From positions 27,634 to 91,633 of the forward strand of contig JBBIKC010000007.1 of the NCBI GenBank assembly GCA_037445635.1: a stretch of DNA of 64,000 nucleotides, given 5' to 3'. Below, piece after piece: positions 8,637 through 18,389 of this stretch. Position numbers and translations under genes: made by a program. Within the stretch, counting starts at the first letter, position 1, and each line of letters starts with the position of its first letter. This stretch comes from JBFMCC01 sp037445635 (GTDB lineage: Bacteria > Chloroflexota > Anaerolineae > Anaerolineales > Villigracilaceae). The notes below the pieces were generated by a model. That model ran no database searches, was not told the origin of the DNA, and worked only from the letters and a program-made list of their open reading frames with translations.

Positions 8637-11600
8637 ATGAAAAGGTCAACCCACGCGGCATCTCTATCCAATACCCCCGGCACTCTGGTCGCCCTACTGC
8701 GGTGGAGAGCGGAACAGCATCCGGACAGCCTGGCTTACAGATTCCTGGAGGATGGCAGCCCTGATATTCTCACCACCAAGTATGCCGAACTGGATCGCCG
8801 CGCCCGCGCCATCGGCGCGTGGCTCGAAACACACGGCGCGCGCGGCGAACGCGTCCTGTTGCTCTACCCCGCCGGGCTCGATTACATCGCCGCGTTCTTC
8901 GGATGCTTATATGCCGGCGCGGCGGCGGTGCCGGCCTACCCCCCGCGTTTGAACCGTCCCGTCCCGCGCATCCAAGCCATCGTCGCCGATTCGCAGTCGA
9001 AGTTCGCTCTCGCTACTTCGACGATCCATCACAACCTCGAACAACGCTTCGAACACACACCCGATTTGCAGGCGCTGAACTGGTTGAACACCGACGAGGT
9101 ACCGGCGGGATTAGAAGACGATTGGCGCGACCCGGAGATCAACGCCGACACGCTCGCCTTTCTGCAATACACGTCAGGCTCGACGAGTCAACCCAAGGGG
9201 GTCATGCTCACACACGGCAACCTGATGCACAACCTCAAAGCAATTCGTCGCGGTTTTCAGATCGGCGAAAACGCCTCGGGAGTGTTCTGGCTGCCGAGTT
9301 ATCACGACATGGGACTGATCGGAGGCATCCTCGAGCCGATGTACGTATGCGGGACATCCACGTTGATGTCGCCCGTCTCGTTTTTGCAACGTCCCTTCCG
9401 CTGGCTCGAAGCCATCAGCAAATACAAAGCCACCATCAGCGGCGCGCCGAACTTCGCTTACGACTTGTGCGTGGACAAGATCACGCCCGAACAACGTGAA
9501 ACCCTCGATTTAAGTTCGTGGAAACTCGCGTTCTGCGGCGCCGAGCCGATTCGCCCTGAGACGTTGGAACGCTTCGCGCGGACGTTCGGGCGGGTCGGCT
9601 TTCGTAAAAGTTCCTTCTACCCGTGCTTCGGCATGGCAGAAAGCACGCTCATCGTCTCCGGCGGCGACGGTCCCGCCGAGCCGCGCACATTGACGATCGA
9701 TCGCAAAGCCCTCGAACGCGACAAGGTGGTCGAAATTTCCCCCGGCGATTCGAACTCGTTGACGATGGTCAACTGCGGCAAATCCATCGTTGACCAGAAA
9801 ATTATCATCGTCAACCCCGCCACGCTCACGCGCTGCGCCGGGAACGAAGTCGGCGAGATTTGGGTGATGGGTCCCAGCGTGGCGAAGGGATATTGGGGTC
9901 TAGAAGAAGAAACGCGCAATACCTTCGGCGCGTACACGGCGGACACAAACGAAGGTCCCTTCATGCGGACGGGCGATCTGGGCTTTCTCCAAAATGGCGA
10001 ACTCTTCGTCGCAGGCCGCTTGAAGGACTTGATCATCATCCACGGGAGCAATCATTACCCGCAAGATATTGAATTAACGGTTGAAGCGAGTCATCCCGCA
10101 TTGCAGCCCTCCGCGGGCGCGGCATTTTCAGTGACGGAAAACGGCAAAGAACAACTCGTTATCGTGCAGGAAGTGACGCGGCAAGGGCGGGGCGCCGATG
10201 TGAACGAAGTCGCCTCTGCGATTCGTCAGGCAGTGGCTGAGAAACACGATCTGCAAGTCTTCGCCATCGCGCTGGTCAAACCGATGAGCATCCCCAAAAC
10301 CTCCAGTGGAAAGATCCAACGCCGCGCGACGAAGACTGCGTTTTTGAATGGAGAACTGGAATTGGTTGGGGAGTGGAGGAGGAATGCGCCCTCACCCCTA
10401 ACCCGCCCCTTCGGGGTGCTTCGCGATCTCCCGAAGGGAGAGGGGGATTCTGGCTCCCTTCTCCCCTCGGGAGAAGGGCTGGGGATGAGGGAGAGTCACG
10501 CTCCTCACTCAACACAACCCAAGCACACTACCCAATCCATCCAATCCTTCCTCCTCGGGCGCATCGCCGCCATGCTCGAGATGGACGCGTTCGCGATTGA
10601 CCCGCGCCAGCCGTTCACGTATTACGGACTTGGCTCGGTGCAAGCCGTGAGCCTCACAGGCGATCTTGAAACGTTCCTCAACCGCAAACTTTCTCCCACG
10701 CTCGCATGGGATTACCCGACCATTGAGTTGCTGTCCAATTTTCTCGCGGGCGATTCGCAACCTGTGAAGACTTCCATCCCTGCAACGCCTCAACCGACTT
10801 TCAGCAACGTCAACGAGCCCATCGCTATCATCGGCTTGAGTTGCCGCTTCCCGCAGGCGGACAGTCCGCAGGCGTTTTGGGAGTTGCTGCGCAACGGCGT
10901 GGACGCGATCACTGAGGTTCCGCCTGACCGCTGGGAAGTGGATCAATTCCACGCCGACGAACCAGCCCGAGGCAAGACGTTGACGCGCTTTGGGGGATTC
11001 CTCGACAACATAGACCTGTTCGATCCCGCCTTCTTTGGGATTTCCCCTCGTGAAGCCGCGCGCATGGATCCGCAGCAACGCCTCCTGCTGGAGGTCAGTT
11101 GGGAGGCGCTGGAAAACGCGTTCATCCCGCCCCACACGCTGGCAGGGACGCGTACGGGCGTGTTCGTCGGCATCAGCAGTTACGATTATTCGCGCCTGCA
11201 ATTCGACAATCACGAAATGATAGACGCCTACGCTGGCACGGGCAACGCGCACAGCATCGCGGCGAATCGTTTGTCTTATGTCTTTGACTTGCGCGGACCG
11301 AGCATGGCGGTGGATACGGCTTGTTCGTCGTCGCTGGTGTCGGTGCATCTTGCGTGCCAAAGTTTGCGCAGCGGCGAATCGGATTTGGCGTTGGTGGGAG
11401 GCGTGAATCTTATTCTCACTCCCGAATTGACCATCACGTTTTCACAGGCGCGCATGCTCGCGCCCGACGGTCATTGCAAAACGTTCGATGCCAGCGCGGA
11501 CGGTTACGTGCGCGGCGAAGGATGCGGCGTTGTTATCTTGAAACGTCTCTCCGACGCGATGCGCGACGGCGACAATATCCTCGCGTTGATTCGCGGCTCG

Positions 11601-14600
11601 GCGGTGAATCAAGATGGCCGCAGTAACGGTCTCACCGCCCCGAACGGACTTGCGCAACAAGATGTGATTCGAACTGCATTGGCGCAAGCGCAAGTATTGC
11701 CAAGCCAGATCAGTTACATCGAAGCGCACGGGACAGGCACTCCGCTCGGCGACCCGATCGAGATGGCGTCGCTGAACGCGGTCCTGAACGACGACTCGCA
11801 TCAGCGCGTGATCGTCGGCTCGGTGAAGACCAATATCGGTCATCTTGAATCCGCGGCGGGGATCGCGGGGCTGATCAAAGTGGTGATGGCGATGCAGAAC
11901 GAGTCCATCCCGCCGCATTTGCATTTAAAAGAAATCAACCCGTATCTCTCTCTTGAAACTTCGCGCATCGAGATCGGCACCTATCTTCGCCCGTGGAAGC
12001 GGCGCGACCAGCCGCGCTTCGCTGGCGTCAGTTCCTTCGGCTTCGGCGGCACGAACGCGCACATCATCTTGTCCGATGCGCCGTCTTTGGAGTCGGACAG
12101 CTTGCTGTCCACAGAAATCGAACGCCCGCGCCACCTGCTGACTCTATCTGCCAAATCTGAAAACGCGCTTCAGGAACTCTCTCGATCCCTCAGCGAACAA
12201 TTACAAATTACCAATTACAAATTACCTGATCTCACCTTCACCTCCAACACAACCCGCTCCCACTTCGAACATCGTCTTGCGGTTCAAGCGTCTTCAAAAG
12301 AAGATCTGCTCAAAGGCTTGGAAGATTTTCTCGATCAATCGGAATCTTCTTTGGTTTCAACAGGCAAAACCAAGCCGGGCGCGCAGCCGAAGATCGCCTT
12401 CCTCTTCACCGGGCAGGGATCGCAATACGCGGGGATGGGGAAACAACTTTACGATACCCAGCCTGTCTTCCGCGCCGCGCTGGATGAATGCGCGAGGATC
12501 CTCGATCCCATTCTTGGTCGTTCACTCCTTGAAATCATCTTCGCCGATAAAAACGATTCGACCATCAATCAGACAACGTTCACCCAACCCGCGCTTTTTG
12601 CTTTTGAGTATGCGCTGGCAAGGATGTGGCTCTCGTGGGGAATCAAGCCTCACGCCGTGATGGGACACAGCGTCGGCGAATACGTCGCGGCGTGCATTGC
12701 AGGCGCGTTCACGCTCGAAGACGGACTGCGCCTCATCGCCGAGCGCGCGCGGCTGATGGGCGGACTCCCCAAAAACGGGACGATGGTCGCGGTCTTTGCG
12801 GATGCTGACAAAATCGGCGACATCCTCAAGCCGTTTGCGAATCAAGTCTCCATCGCCGCCTCGAACGGATCCGATAACACCGTCATCTCCGGCGAAAAGA
12901 CAGCCGTTCAATCCGTTGTGGATGAACTGACCAAATTCGGCATCACCTCCAAGCCGCTGGTTGTCTCACACGCGTTCCATTCGCCTTTGATGGATTCAAT
13001 CCTCGATGAATTCGAATCCTTTGCTCAGCGAATCCATTTCTCCAATCCTCAAATTCTCCTGCTCTCAAACGTCACCGGCGAAGCCCTCACCCAACCTCCC
13101 TCCGCCAAATACTGGCGCGACCACATCCGCGCGGAAGTGAAATTCGCATCCGGGATACAGTCGCTTGCGAATCTGGGAATTGACACATTCATCGAGGTCG
13201 GTCCCAGCCCGGTGTTGCTGGGAATGGGGAAACGCTGTTTGCCTGAATCAAAATCCGCGTGGCTGCCGTCGCTGCGACAAAATCAAGACGAATGGCAGAC
13301 GATCCTCGACAGCCTCGGCAAATTGTACGTGCAGGGTGTGGAAATTGACTGGAATGAATTCGATAACGGGTATTCACGAAATAAAGTCGCGCTGCCGAAT
13401 TATCCGTTTGATCGGCAGAGATACTGGTTGGATGGAGAAGTAAACAAGGAAACACGTACACAGGTCAACACGGCGTTGACGCGCTCGAATTGGAAGTCGC
13501 TGCCAAAAGAAGAAAAAAAGAATGGCAGGGTTCATAAGGAATCGCAAAAATCTCCCTCACCCCTAACCCCTCTCCCACAGGGAGAGGGGGACTCCGGCTC
13601 CCTTCTCCCCTCGGGAGAAGGGTTGGGGATGAGGGAAAATCTCGCTCCTCCCTCAACACAATCTAAACGGCATCTAACAAAATCCGATGTTGAGGAATTG
13701 ATCCAACAACACACCGCGCGCATCCTCGGCATGGACGCCTCGCGTCTCAGCCTCGATACCCCGCTCGATACGCTCGGTCTCGATTCGCTCATGGCGATGG
13801 AACTCAAGAACTCGCTCGAGTCCAGACTCGGCGCGCAGATTTCGGTGGCGAGTCTCCTGCAGGGACCGACCATCGCATCTCTCGCGGCGGAGGCGATGGC
13901 AAATTTGGAATCAGCCGAAACGGAGAGCGAAGCGCCGTTCGTCGTCGCGGAAAACGCGTCGAACGAGAGTCCGCTTTCGGTGGGTCAGCAGGCGTTGTGG
14001 TTCCTGCATCAACTCATGCCCGATGAACTTTCGTTCAACGTCGCGGGTGCGATCCGTATCCGCGGCGATCTCGATGTGAACGCGTTGCAGCGCGCCTTCG
14101 ATCAACTTGTTGCGCGGCACGAGTCGTTGCGAAGCACATTCCACGCGATCGACGGCGAACCGATCCAGCGCGTGCATGATTCGATGGCTGGGATTTTCCG
14201 CGTGGTGGATTCGTCCGCGTTGGATGACGATACATTGCGCGAACGACTCGCACGGGACGCGCACGCTTCATTCGACCTTGAGGCTGGTCCAGTCATCCGC
14301 GCCGCGCTCCACCGTACGCGGGATAAATCGCACATCCTCCTGCTCGCGATGGATCACATCATCACCGACTTCTGGTCTATGACGATTCTCGCCCGAGAGT
14401 TGTTGATGCTGTACGAAGCGAACAAGAATAACTCTCCAATCGAATTGCCCGCCCTGCCCGCGCGTTACTCCGATTATGTGCGCTGGGAAGCGGCGATGCT
14501 CGAAAGCGAACGCGGCGAAAAATTATGGGAATATTGGCGCGGCCAACTGGGGAAGCAACTCCCTGCGTTGAATCTTCCAACCGATCGTCCGCGCTCGCCG

Positions 14601-17600
14601 ATGCAGACCTACCGCGGCGACTCGGCGCACATCCTCATGGATGGCGACCTGTACGAAACGTTGAAATCCCTCGCGCAGGAAAACGGCGCGACCATGTTCA
14701 TGACCCTGCTCGCCGCGTTCCAAACCTTGTTGCATCGCTATTCGAATCAACATGAATTTTTGGTCGGCTCAGTGACCGCAGGACGAAACCATGCGGAGTT
14801 GTCGAATCTCGTCGGATATTTCATCAACCCCATTGCATTGAAAGCGGATTTTTCAGGCAACCCGTCGTTCAATGAAATTCTCCAGCGCGTCAAACAGACC
14901 GCGCTCGGCGCGTTCGAGCATCAAGACTATCCGCCCGCGCTATTGGCGAAAAAGTTGGGCATCCAGCGCGACTCGTCCCGCCCGCCGCTGTTCGAGACGA
15001 TGTTCATCCTGCAAAAAGCCCACGAAGCGGATGTGCAAACGCTCAGCCCCTTCGCGCTGGGGTTGGACGGCGCGCGCATGGAAGCGAGCGGACTCGTCCT
15101 CGAATCCATCGCGCTGGGAGGCGAACCCGCCCAGTTCGATCTGACCATGATGATGTCCGAACTGAACGACGGGCTTGCCGCCGCGCTGCAATACAACGTG
15201 GACTTGTTCGACGCGGCGACCATCGAGCGCATGTTGAAACATTTCCATGCGCTGTTGCGCGAGATCGCCGCCGACCCGACGAAGCCTGTATCAACGTATT
15301 CGCTACAGGATGAATCGGAAACTCGAAAAATTCTGGTCGAATGGAATCAAACAGAATCCGAGTATCCGCGCGCCCTTTGCGTACACGAGTTGATCGAAGC
15401 GCAGGCAAAGAAAACGCCCAACGCTGTCGCCGTTCAATTTGAAGGTCAGCAATTGACTTACAAGGAATTGAACAGGCGCGCCGGTGATGTGGCGAAAGTT
15501 CTCACCGCGCAAGGCGTCAAGCCGGGGACACTCGTCGGTTTGTTTGTGACTCGTTCCGTAGAGATGCTGGTCGGTTTGCTGGGCGTGTTGAAAGCGGGAG
15601 GCGCGTACCTGCCGCTCGACCCGTCGTTCCCGCCGGAACGTCTCGCCTTCATGCTGGCGGATTCAAACGCTTCGATCATTTTGACTCTCACAAGTTTATT
15701 GCCACAAGTCCCAGAGAACAACGCCCAGGTCATTTGCCTCGACGCGCTCGAAAAAGTGAAGGGTAAGCGCGGCAAAAAGGTCAAAGCCTCTGCCGAGGAT
15801 TTGGCTTACGTCATTTACACGTCAGGTTCGACGGGCAAGCCGAAGGGCGTGCAGATTCATCATCGGGCGGTGGTCAACTTCCTTTGTTCGATGCAAAAGG
15901 ATTTGGGAATCGACGCGTCCGATTCGTTGCTCGCGGTGACGACGCTTTCGTTCGACATCGCCGTTCTCGAATTGTTGTTGCCGCTCACGGTCGGCGCAAC
16001 GGTTGTGATCGCAAACTCGGAAGTCGTGGCGGATGGCGCGTTACTGGCGCAATCTCTCGAAGAGTCGCAGATCACCTTCATGCAAGCCACGCCTGCGAGT
16101 TGGCGATTGCTGCTCGAAGCAGGCTGGACGGGAAAACCCGATTTGAAGATCCTGTGCGGCGGCGAAGCCTTGACCAACGACCTCGCCGAGAAACTCCTCC
16201 AGCGCGGACAGCAGTTGTGGAACGTGTACGGTCCCACCGAGACGACGATCTGGTCCACGATCTACAAGGTGGATTCGATTCGATCGGGAATTTCGAATAC
16301 AGTTCCGATTGGCAGACCAATTGCCAACACGCAGATCTATATTTTAGATTCAAACCTGCAACCTGTCCCCGTTGGCGTGATCGGCGATCTGTACATCGGC
16401 GGGGATGGAGTCAGCCGCGGCTATTTGAATCGCCCAGAGTTGACCACGGAGAGGTTCACCCCTCTCCCGCTGGGAGAGGGGACGGGGGTGAGGGATAGGA
16501 CTCAATTATACAAAACCGGCGACCTCGCGCGCTATCTCCCTGACGGCAACATCGAATTTTTCGGTCGCAGCGACCAGCAGGTGAAAGTCCGCGGGTATCG
16601 CATCGAGACGGGCGAGATCGAAGTCGCGTTGATGGGACATCCGTCGGTCAAGCAGGCAGTGGTCGTCGCATGGAAGGAAAGATCATCAGACGCGAGCCTC
16701 GTTGCCTACGTGGTGCCAGCCGTCCCTGAGGGCGAAGCGGAGCACGTCCATCTCAGAGATTATTTGCGGACGAAACTTCCCGAATACATGGTTCCATCTG
16801 TGTTCGTGCATCTCGAGTCGCTGCCGCTCACGCCGAACGGCAAAGTGGATCGCAAGGCATTGCCCGCGCCGTCGCAATCGCGGGCGGATCTGCGCGCGCA
16901 ATATGTCGCGCCGCGCACGCCGTTGGAGTCCCAACTCGCCGAAGTGTGCGCGCAAGTATTGGATTTGAATGTCGAACAAGTGGGCGTGAACGATAACTTC
17001 TTCGATCTCGGAGGACATTCATTACTCGGCACGCGGCTGGTGTTTTTGCTGCGCGAGAAATTCGGCTTGCAAGCCGCCGACCTGCCGCTGCGCGCGTTGT
17101 TCGAAAACCCGACGGTGGCGAACCTCGCGCAGACCATCGAGCGCGCGCGCCGCGGCGAACGCATGACGCGCACGCGCAGCGATTTCATCCAGCGCGGACA
17201 GTTGAGTTTGGAGGCGTTGAACGCCGAAGCGCAACTCGATACGGACATCGCCGCGGGCGGTCTTGCCTACGAACACGCCGAACCGAAAAAGATTCTGCTG
17301 ACGGGCGCGACAGGTTTCGTCGGCGCGTTCCTGTTGAAAGACTTGCTCACGATGACCTCGGCGGAAATTCATTGTTTGCTGCGCGCCGACGACATCGAGC
17401 AGGGATTGAAACGCTTGAAACGCAACCTCGATTCGTATCAACTATGGGATGAATCGCTCGCGCATCGCATCAAACCTGTGCTCGGCGATCTCGGTTCGCC
17501 GCAACTTGGGTTGACCGATGAAACATTCAACGAACTTGCGAATCAAATTGACGTCATCATCCACAACGGCGCGATGGTGAACTTTGTGTATCCGTATCAC

Positions 17601-18389
17601 GCGCACAAAGCCGCGAACGTGCTTGGCACGCAGGAGATTTTGCGTCTCGCCAGCCGCGTGAAGTTGAAGCCCGTGCATCACGTGTCCACGCTTTCGATTT
17701 TGTATTCGGGCGGCGTCAACGACGGGCGCGTCTTCCGCGAAGATTCGAATCTCGATGAGGTCGGCGCGCCGTTCGGCGGATACGCTCAGAGCAAATGGGT
17801 CGCGGAAAAACTCATCATGCAGGCGATGGCGCGCGGCATCCCGTGCGCGATCTATCGCCCGGGTCTCGTCTCGGGTCACAGCGTCACGGGCGCGTGGAAC
17901 ACCGACAACCTCATCTCCAGCATGACCCGCGCGTGTGTCCTGCTCGGCAGTGTGCCGAACCTCGACGTGATGGTCAACATCGTGCCGGTGGATTTCGTCA
18001 GCGCGGCGATCGTGCGGCTTTCGAAGGATGAGAAAAACTTCGGCATGATCTTCCACCTTGACAACCCCGACCCGCTTCACTTCCGACATTTGGCTGGGTG
18101 GCTCGCCTCGCAGGGACTCCAAGCCCGCACGGTCTCGTTCGACGAGTGGCGCGAGGAACTGTTCAGCCAGATTCCCCACATGCCCTCGGATGAGTGGGCG
18201 CCGTATCTGCCGTTGCTCGAAGAAGTGGACGAGTCGCAGGTCTTCATGCCGGAGTTCGACCTGACCAACACCCTCACCCGCCTGAACGGGAGCGGCATCG
18301 TCTGCCACCCGGTGAACGATGCATTGTTCAGCGCATATCTGAATTACTTCATCCCGCGCGGGTTCCTCGAAAAATCGAAAACAACGTGA
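8637..18389 (+). CDS. Hybrid FAAL-PKS-NRPS megasynthase with reductive release domain
   Basis: A 3250-residue enzyme. Domains by position: fatty acyl-AMP ligase 8670-10365 (YTSGSTSQPKG, SYHDMGLIGG, GKIQRR); ACP1 10540-10745 (Ser667); ketosynthase 10812-12090 (Cys896 in DTACSSS, EAHGTGTPLGDP, NIGHLE); acyltransferase 12390-13330 (GHSVGEY, Ser1345; HAFH at 1445-1448, the malonyl-type motif); ACP2 13675-13905 (Ser1717); condensation 13965-15290 (DHIITDF, His1907); adenylation 15375-16880 (YTSGSTGKPKG); PCP 16905-17140 (Ser2795); terminal reductase 17280-18385 (TGATGFVG, Tyr3049/Lys3053). There is no KR, DH or ER, so one malonyl extension should leave a beta-ketone. My reading of the adenylation pocket (D-I-L-Q-L-G-V-I-W-K) fits glycine. 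The product would be an N-(3-oxoacyl)glycine aldehyde or alcohol. I prefer the ATG at 8637 to a GTG at 8607 because of the AGGTAG before it. Three palindromic repeats are inserted in frame. Confidence 0.95.
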   Translation: MKRSTHAASLSNTPGTLVALLRWRAEQHPDSLAYRFLEDGSPDILTTKYAELDRRARAIGAWLETHGARGERVLLLYPAGLDYIAAFFGCLYAGAAAVPAYPPRLNRPVPRIQAIVADSQSKFALATSTIHHNLEQRFEHTPDLQALNWLNTDEVPAGLEDDWRDPEINADTLAFLQYTSGSTSQPKGVMLTHGNLMHNLKAIRRGFQIGENASGVFWLPSYHDMGLIGGILEPMYVCGTSTLMSPVSFLQRPFRWLEAISKYKATISGAPNFAYDLCVDKITPEQRETLDLSSWKLAFCGAEPIRPETLERFARTFGRVGFRKSSFYPCFGMAESTLIVSGGDGPAEPRTLTIDRKALERDKVVEISPGDSNSLTMVNCGKSIVDQKIIIVNPATLTRCAGNEVGEIWVMGPSVAKGYWGLEEETRNTFGAYTADTNEGPFMRTGDLGFLQNGELFVAGRLKDLIIIHGSNHYPQDIELTVEASHPALQPSAGAAFSVTENGKEQLVIVQEVTRQGRGADVNEVASAIRQAVAEKHDLQVFAIALVKPMSIPKTSSGKIQRRATKTAFLNGELELVGEWRRNAPSPLTRPFGVLRDLPKGEGDSGSLLPSGEGLGMRESHAPHSTQPKHTTQSIQSFLLGRIAAMLEMDAFAIDPRQPFTYYGLGSVQAVSLTGDLETFLNRKLSPTLAWDYPTIELLSNFLAGDSQPVKTSIPATPQPTFSNVNEPIAIIGLSCRFPQADSPQAFWELLRNGVDAITEVPPDRWEVDQFHADEPARGKTLTRFGGFLDNIDLFDPAFFGISPREAARMDPQQRLLLEVSWEALENAFIPPHTLAGTRTGVFVGISSYDYSRLQFDNHEMIDAYAGTGNAHSIAANRLSYVFDLRGPSMAVDTACSSSLVSVHLACQSLRSGESDLALVGGVNLILTPELTITFSQARMLAPDGHCKTFDASADGYVRGEGCGVVILKRLSDAMRDGDNILALIRGSAVNQDGRSNGLTAPNGLAQQDVIRTALAQAQVLPSQISYIEAHGTGTPLGDPIEMASLNAVLNDDSHQRVIVGSVKTNIGHLESAAGIAGLIKVVMAMQNESIPPHLHLKEINPYLSLETSRIEIGTYLRPWKRRDQPRFAGVSSFGFGGTNAHIILSDAPSLESDSLLSTEIERPRHLLTLSAKSENALQELSRSLSEQLQITNYKLPDLTFTSNTTRSHFEHRLAVQASSKEDLLKGLEDFLDQSESSLVSTGKTKPGAQPKIAFLFTGQGSQYAGMGKQLYDTQPVFRAALDECARILDPILGRSLLEIIFADKNDSTINQTTFTQPALFAFEYALARMWLSWGIKPHAVMGHSVGEYVAACIAGAFTLEDGLRLIAERARLMGGLPKNGTMVAVFADADKIGDILKPFANQVSIAASNGSDNTVISGEKTAVQSVVDELTKFGITSKPLVVSHAFHSPLMDSILDEFESFAQRIHFSNPQILLLSNVTGEALTQPPSAKYWRDHIRAEVKFASGIQSLANLGIDTFIEVGPSPVLLGMGKRCLPESKSAWLPSLRQNQDEWQTILDSLGKLYVQGVEIDWNEFDNGYSRNKVALPNYPFDRQRYWLDGEVNKETRTQVNTALTRSNWKSLPKEEKKNGRVHKESQKSPSPLTPLPQGEGDSGSLLPSGEGLGMRENLAPPSTQSKRHLTKSDVEELIQQHTARILGMDASRLSLDTPLDTLGLDSLMAMELKNSLESRLGAQISVASLLQGPTIASLAAEAMANLESAETESEAPFVVAENASNESPLSVGQQALWFLHQLMPDELSFNVAGAIRIRGDLDVNALQRAFDQLVARHESLRSTFHAIDGEPIQRVHDSMAGIFRVVDSSALDDDTLRERLARDAHASFDLEAGPVIRAALHRTRDKSHILLLAMDHIITDFWSMTILARELLMLYEANKNNSPIELPALPARYSDYVRWEAAMLESERGEKLWEYWRGQLGKQLPALNLPTDRPRSPMQTYRGDSAHILMDGDLYETLKSLAQENGATMFMTLLAAFQTLLHRYSNQHEFLVGSVTAGRNHAELSNLVGYFINPIALKADFSGNPSFNEILQRVKQTALGAFEHQDYPPALLAKKLGIQRDSSRPPLFETMFILQKAHEADVQTLSPFALGLDGARMEASGLVLESIALGGEPAQFDLTMMMSELNDGLAAALQYNVDLFDAATIERMLKHFHALLREIAADPTKPVSTYSLQDESETRKILVEWNQTESEYPRALCVHELIEAQAKKTPNAVAVQFEGQQLTYKELNRRAGDVAKVLTAQGVKPGTLVGLFVTRSVEMLVGLLGVLKAGGAYLPLDPSFPPERLAFMLADSNASIILTLTSLLPQVPENNAQVICLDALEKVKGKRGKKVKASAEDLAYVIYTSGSTGKPKGVQIHHRAVVNFLCSMQKDLGIDASDSLLAVTTLSFDIAVLELLLPLTVGATVVIANSEVVADGALLAQSLEESQITFMQATPASWRLLLEAGWTGKPDLKILCGGEALTNDLAEKLLQRGQQLWNVYGPTETTIWSTIYKVDSIRSGISNTVPIGRPIANTQIYILDSNLQPVPVGVIGDLYIGGDGVSRGYLNRPELTTERFTPLPLGEGTGVRDRTQLYKTGDLARYLPDGNIEFFGRSDQQVKVRGYRIETGEIEVALMGHPSVKQAVVVAWKERSSDASLVAYVVPAVPEGEAEHVHLRDYLRTKLPEYMVPSVFVHLESLPLTPNGKVDRKALPAPSQSRADLRAQYVAPRTPLESQLAEVCAQVLDLNVEQVGVNDNFFDLGGHSLLGTRLVFLLREKFGLQAADLPLRALFENPTVANLAQTIERARRGERMTRTRSDFIQRGQLSLEALNAEAQLDTDIAAGGLAYEHAEPKKILLTGATGFVGAFLLKDLLTMTSAEIHCLLRADDIEQGLKRLKRNLDSYQLWDESLAHRIKPVLGDLGSPQLGLTDETFNELANQIDVIIHNGAMVNFVYPYHAHKAANVLGTQEILRLASRVKLKPVHHVSTLSILYSGGVNDGRVFREDSNLDEVGAPFGGYAQSKWVAEKLIMQAMARGIPCAIYRPGLVSGHSVTGAWNTDNLISSMTRACVLLGSVPNLDVMVNIVPVDFVSAAIVRLSKDEKNFGMIFHLDNPDPLHFRHLAGWLASQGLQARTVSFDEWREELFSQIPHMPSDEWAPYLPLLEEVDESQVFMPEFDLTNTLTRLNGSGIVCHPVNDALFSAYLNYFIPRGFLEKSKTT
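10389..10495. repeat. Palindromic interspersed repeat, copy 1, in frame in megasynthase (FAAL-ACP1 linker)
   Basis: About 107 bp of nested palindromes beginning CCCTCACCCC and ending GGGGATGAGGG, with inner stem CCTTCTCCC/GGGAGAAGG. It encodes a Gly/Pro/Leu-rich segment ending LLPSGEGLGMRE. Similarity to copy 2 continues about 30 bp past the palindrome. Confidence 0.85.
13554..13635. repeat. Palindromic interspersed repeat, copy 2, in frame in megasynthase (AT-ACP2 linker)
   Basis: About 82 bp with the same outer ends and the same inner stem as copy 1. It encodes SPLTPLPQGEG followed by LLPSGEGLGMRE. It is shorter on the left because copy 1 has an extra inner hairpin. Confidence 0.85.
16458..16495. 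repeat. Palindromic interspersed repeat, copy 3 (short), inside adenylation domain
   Basis: A 38-bp version (CCCTCTCCC-GCT-GGGAGAGGG followed by ACGGGGGTGAGGG) encoding TPLPLGEGTGVR. It lies in the surface loop between the TTERF segment and the LYKTGDL motif of the adenylation domain, a place where length variation is normal. Confidence 0.8.

Noticed and set aside
10509..11360. 283-codon minus-strand open frame
   Set aside because: Antisense to the ACP1-KS part of the megasynthase.
10389..16495. Frameshift or pseudogene caused by the palindromic repeats
   Set aside because: All three insertions keep the reading frame and lie in linkers or a loop; downstream domains keep their active residues.
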